This document shows positions 30,791 through 33,588 of a DNA stretch of 33,588 bases, piece after piece. How positions within the stretch are numbered: position 1 is the stretch's first letter; each line of letters starts with the position of its first letter. Made by a program: the position numbers and the translations under genes. The DNA lies in assembly GCA_032111745.1 (NCBI GenBank), contig JAULUH010000048.1, positions 1-33,588 of the forward strand, given 5' to 3'. This stretch comes from JAULUH01 sp032111745. Its GTDB lineage: Bacteria; Chloroflexota; Anaerolineae; JAAEKA01. The notes under the pieces were generated by a model. The model was not told the DNA's origin. It worked only from the letters and a program-made list of their open reading frames with translations, and searched no databases.

Positions 30791-32167
30791 ATGCAGGATA
30801 TCTACGACTGGATCGATGGGCAGCGGGACGAGCTCGTGGCGGAGCTGCAGGAGCTGCTGCGCCAGCCCAGCATCAGCGCCCAGCACATCGGGCTGGACGA
30901 GTGCGCGGCCCTGCTGCGGCGGCAGTGGATCGCCGATGGCCTGGACAACACCCGCATCCTGCCCGTGGTCGACGGGCCATCCATCGTCTACGCCACCGAC
31001 CAGGCCGTCGATCCGGCAGCCCGGACGCTGCTCTGCTACAGCCACTACGACGTGCAACCGCCCGAGCCCCTGGAGCTGTGGGTCGATCCCCCTTTTAGCG
31101 CCACCATTCGCGACGATGTGATCTACGCCCGCGGCGCGACGGATAACAAATCGGGCGCGCTGGCCTTTGTGCGGGCGGCCCAGGCGTTTCGCGAGGTGCG
31201 CGGGGGGCCGCCGGTCAACCTGATCTTCCTGTGCGAGGGGGAGGAGGAGGTGGGCAGCCCGCACCTGGCGCGCTGGGTAGCCGACCACAAAGAGCTGTGC
31301 CAGTGCGACGCCAGCATCGGGTTGGATGGGGGGGTCAACCGCACCTCGTTGAAGCCCGAGATCCACCTGGGGATCAAGGCGATCCTGGCCGTCGAGCTGC
31401 GGGTGCAGAGCCACGGCATCGACTTCTGGAGCGGCCGCGCGCAGCTGATGAAGGCCCAAAGCGCCAGCTGGCGGCTGGTGCATTGCCTGGGCACCATGTT
31501 CGATGCTGAGGGCCGCATCACCATCGACGGCTGGTACGACGGGCTGCAGCCGCCCGATGCCGACGACCTGCGCCATCTGCGGGAGGAGCTGGCCTATTTC
31601 GATCGCCAGGAGCTGGCGCGCCAACTCGGCCTGCGCCGCGACTTCCCCTTCGACGACGACCTGGAGCTGCTGAAGGCCATCCACTACGGCGCCTCCTGCA
31701 ACATCGCCGGCCTCAGCGCCGGCTACACCGGCGAGGGCATGAAGACCATCGTCCCCGCCGAGGCGGTCGCCAAGCTCGACTTTCGCTGCCCTCCCAGCCT
31801 GGAGCCGGCGGACCAGCTGGAGAAGCTACGGGCCCACCTGCGCCGGCACGGCTTCGACGACGTGGAGATCGTCGTGCACACGGCCCGCGCCAACCCCTAC
31901 AAGACGCCGGTGGCGGAGGCCATCAGCCAGGCCACCATCCACGCCGCCGAGCGAGTCTGGGGCGAGCCACCCCTGGTGATGGGGGTGAGCACCCAGGGCA
32001 CCATCATGATCAGCGTGCCCCACCCCGCTGTCCTCAGCGGCTTCGGCGCCGCGGAGAACAACCTCCACGCCCCCAACGAGAACATGCCCATCGCGCGCTA
32101 CCTCCAGGGCATCAAGTTCGCCGCCACCATCTTCCAGGAATTCGCCGACCGCACCGCAGCCGCCTGA
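30791..32167 (+). CDS. M20 family dipeptidase, carnosinase-like (copy b, trans His replaced by Trp)
   Basis: A 458-residue paralogue of copy a. Catalytic residues in cis are all kept: His85 in SHYDVQP, Asp118 in ARGATDNKSG, Glu pair in CEGEEEVGS, Asp in DASIGLDGG and His in NLHAPNEN. The lid motif DLHSG, whose His acts on the neighbouring subunit, reads DFWSG with Trp213. A homodimer would thus lack that His, whereas a mixed dimer with copy a would have it in one of its two sites. GGAGG (30781-30785) five bases before ATG 30791 sets the start; an ATG at 30776 overlapping the upstream stop (ATGA) is an alternative adding five residues. The very long open frame that continues upstream is a high-GC artefact. 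It is the last gene before the 25-bp inverted repeat. Confidence 0.93.
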   Translation: MQDIYDWIDGQRDELVAELQELLRQPSISAQHIGLDECAALLRRQWIADGLDNTRILPVVDGPSIVYATDQAVDPAARTLLCYSHYDVQPPEPLELWVDPPFSATIRDDVIYARGATDNKSGALAFVRAAQAFREVRGGPPVNLIFLCEGEEEVGSPHLARWVADHKELCQCDASIGLDGGVNRTSLKPEIHLGIKAILAVELRVQSHGIDFWSGRAQLMKAQSASWRLVHCLGTMFDAEGRITIDGWYDGLQPPDADDLRHLREELAYFDRQELARQLGLRRDFPFDDDLELLKAIHYGASCNIAGLSAGYTGEGMKTIVPAEAVAKLDFRCPPSLEPADQLEKLRAHLRRHGFDDVEIVVHTARANPYKTPVAEAISQATIHAAERVWGEPPLVMGVSTQGTIMISVPHPAVLSGFGAAENNLHAPNENMPIARYLQGIKFAATIFQEFADRTAAA

Positions 32168-32180
32168 CAACTGGTCTTGA

Positions 32181-32239
32181 GTAGGGCATGAACGGCGTGG
32201 CGGGGCGGCGGCCACCCCGCCACGCCGTTCATGCCCTAC
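32181..32239. terminator. 25-bp perfect inverted repeat, bidirectional terminator between convergent genes
   Basis: The arms at 32181-32205 and 32215-32239 are perfect reverse complements over 25 bases, with a 9-base loop (cggcggcca). It begins 13 bases after the M20 stop, and its right arm runs over the TAG stop and last base of the convergent hydantoinase-type gene. There is no long U-run on either side, but the stem is unusually stable and would fold in both transcripts. Such exact arms are under selection or recent. Confidence 0.8.
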
Positions 32240-33588
32240 GGCCGCGCGGGTCGCACGAAGCTGCCGGCCCCCGCCTCGGCCACGATGCGGCCATCGGCGT
32301 ACACGACCGTGCCGTTGACCAGGGTCATATCCACCCAGCCACGCACGGGCTGGCCCTGGTACAGGCGGCCGGTGGCCTTGGACCTGGAGAGCCAGCGCTC
32401 GGGGTCCATGACGCCCTCCCCGTCGGGGTCGTAGATCACCAGGTCCGCGTCTGCGCCCGGCTGGATGGTGCCCTTGGCCGGATAAAGATCGAACAGCCGC
32501 GCCGGCTGGCTGCAGATGAATTGCACGGCCTGCTCCAGGCTGATGTGGCCATTCAGCGCTTCGGTCAGCACGAAGGGCACCAGCGCCTCCACCCCCGGCG
32601 CGCCGATGGCCGATTGCCAGATGTTCTCCCACCCGCGCTCCTTCTCCGCCAACGTGAACGGGCTGTGATCGGTGGTGATCGCCGAGAGGGAGCCGTCGAA
32701 CAACCCCTGCCACAGCGCCTGCTGATCCTCCCGGGTGCGCAAGGGGGGCTTGATCATGGCAAAGGGCCCCAGGGCCACCATGTCCTCCTCGGTGAACAGC
32801 AGGTAGTGGGGACAGGTCTCCCCCGTCATCGCCAGGCCCTCGGCCTGGGCGGCCTGCAGGACCTGCAGCGCGTCCGCGCCCGAGACGTGGGCGATGTGGA
32901 CGTGGGTGTCCACGGCCTTGGCCATCTGGGCCAGCTGCGCCACGCTCATGGCCTCGACCACCGGCGGCCGGCTGGCGGTGAACGCGGCCGGATCCTGGCG
33001 GCCTGTAGCACGGATGCGTCCCTCGAACAGGTCGATCAGCCGCTGGTTCTCGGCGTGGCAGGAGACCAGAAGGCCGGTCTCCTTGACCAGCTCCAGGGCC
33101 CGGTAGATATCCCCCTCGTCCTCCAGGCACAGCCCCAGGAACTCCGCCTCGCGGCCAACCGGCACCGCGTGGGTGAAGAGCTTGAAGCCGCACGCGCCAG
33201 CCTCCGCCATCCCCAGGACCTCGTCGCGCTGCAGCAGCCCGGGCGCGCCGTAGAGCCCGAAGTTGGCGTAGGCCTGCGAGAGCCCCAGCGCCTTGCGATC
33301 CTCCAACACCGCCCTGGTAGCACAGCAGGGCAGGCTGATGGGCATCTCCAACACCGTCGTGACCCCGCCGGCCGCGGCGGCCTGGGTCTCCGTGGCAAAG
33401 GTGCCGCGCTCCGGATGGGAGGGCGCGCGCACGTGAAAATGGATGTCGATGGCGCCCGGCAAGACCAGCTTGCCCTCCGCGGCGATCTCGCGGCGGGCCG
33501 CCGGCAGGGTGCCACTGGCGGCCACCACCGCAATCTGGTTGTGCTCGATGCCGACGTCGGCCAGCATGCTTCCATGCTCGGTGACGAC
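32236..33588 (-). CDS. dihydroorotase/hydantoinase/allantoinase family cyclic amidohydrolase (5' end outside window)
   Basis: The frame is open to the window edge and reads VVTEHGSMLADVGIEHNQIA, which matches the normal N-terminal beta domain of this family. The internal ATG at 33567 is therefore not the start, and some 10 residues probably lie outside. Visible length is 450 residues. Metal ligands are complete: IDIHFHVR (HxH), the carbamylated Lys in CGFKLFTH, His in SCHAEN, His in IAHVSG and Asp in TTDHSP. ETCPHYLLF and MIKPPLR are hallmarks shared by allantoinases and hydantoinases; I cannot separate these by eye. The enzymes open cyclic amides (hydantoins, allantoin, dihydropyrimidines). 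It converges on the M20 operon and shares the inverted-repeat terminator. Confidence 0.92.
   Translation of the reverse strand, partial: VVTEHGSMLADVGIEHNQIAVVAASGTLPAARREIAAEGKLVLPGAIDIHFHVRAPSHPERGTFATETQAAAAGGVTTVLEMPISLPCCATRAVLEDRKALGLSQAYANFGLYGAPGLLQRDEVLGMAEAGACGFKLFTHAVPVGREAEFLGLCLEDEGDIYRALELVKETGLLVSCHAENQRLIDLFEGRIRATGRQDPAAFTASRPPVVEAMSVAQLAQMAKAVDTHVHIAHVSGADALQVLQAAQAEGLAMTGETCPHYLLFTEEDMVALGPFAMIKPPLRTREDQQALWQGLFDGSLSAITTDHSPFTLAEKERGWENIWQSAIGAPGVEALVPFVLTEALNGHISLEQAVQFICSQPARLFDLYPAKGTIQPGADADLVIYDPDGEGVMDPERWLSRSKATGRLYQGQPVRGWVDMTLVNGTVVYADGRIVAEAGAGSFVRPARP

Noticed and set aside
29012..32167. A 1051-codon open frame covering the M24 end, the first M20 gene and the second M20 gene
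   Set aside because: Only its last 458 codons encode a protein with family motifs. The upstream part is Arg/Pro/Ala-rich shadow translation of the M24 and M20 genes in another frame, common at this GC content.
29397..32167. M20 proteins as allantoate or N-carbamoyl amino acid hydrolases
   Set aside because: The YDVQP, TDNKSG and EGEEE blocks and the 460-residue length fit carnosinase-like dipeptidases better.
1..33588. RNA genes, insertion sequences, prophage or attachment sites
   Set aside because: Looked for on both strands by eye; no tRNA-like cloverleaf, rRNA, transposase, integrase or flanking direct repeats were recognised.

Overview
This is a high-GC bacterial window, almost fully coding, with good Shine-Dalgarno sites, frequent ATGA start/stop overlaps and sigma70-type promoters. 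Three substrate-binding lipoproteins carry long Ala/Pro/Glu-rich linkers after the lipobox cysteine, a style I associate with Chloroflexota (Anaerolineae/Caldilineae). The taxonomic guess is inference from style, not from a marker gene. I found no rRNA, tRNA, CRISPR array, transposase or phage gene.

Layout. (1) 2-3906, minus strand: a coupled operon of three zinc-free medium-chain dehydrogenase/quinone-oxidoreductase paralogues, a small four-helix membrane protein and a SAM methyltransferase cut by the window edge. (2) 3926-16145, plus strand: a GntR/FCD regulator with a visible promoter and operator, then a Gfo/Idh/MocA oxidoreductase, two DUF885 proteins, a peptide/opine-type ABC importer (lipoprotein plus two permeases), two nitroreductases and two amidohydrolases. 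(3) 16142-23043, plus strand: a promoter inside the previous stop codon, a long leader, a second ABC importer, then an SDR, a second Gfo/Idh/MocA enzyme and a D-2-hydroxyacid dehydrogenase. (4) 28189-23189, minus strand: a third ABC importer followed by an Ldh2-family dehydrogenase. (5) 28140-32239, plus strand: an M24 protein and two M20 dipeptidases, divergent from region 4 and ended by a 25-bp inverted repeat shared with (6) a convergent dihydroorotase/hydantoinase/allantoinase-family gene that runs off the window.

Taken together this looks like a catabolic island for scavenging peptide-like or cyclic-amide compounds: three importers feed cytoplasmic hydrolases (DUF885, M20, M24, amidohydrolases, hydantoinase-like) and a set of NAD(P)- or flavin-dependent redox enzymes. 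None of the importers has its ATPase genes here. The GntR protein is the only regulator. A TGTCRACAGTT-type site lies on its own promoter and again in the divergent promoter region at 28124-28145, so it probably controls both ends of the island.

The most unusual features are: asymmetric paralogue pairs in which one copy has lost a catalytic or cofactor residue (DUF885 Glu to His, nitroreductase Arg to Ser, M20 His to Trp); an M24 protein with a creatinase-like, metal-ligand-poor active site; a strong hairpin at the lipoprotein-permease junction of all three ABC operons; and two divergent promoters whose -10 elements overlap next to a palindromic operator.
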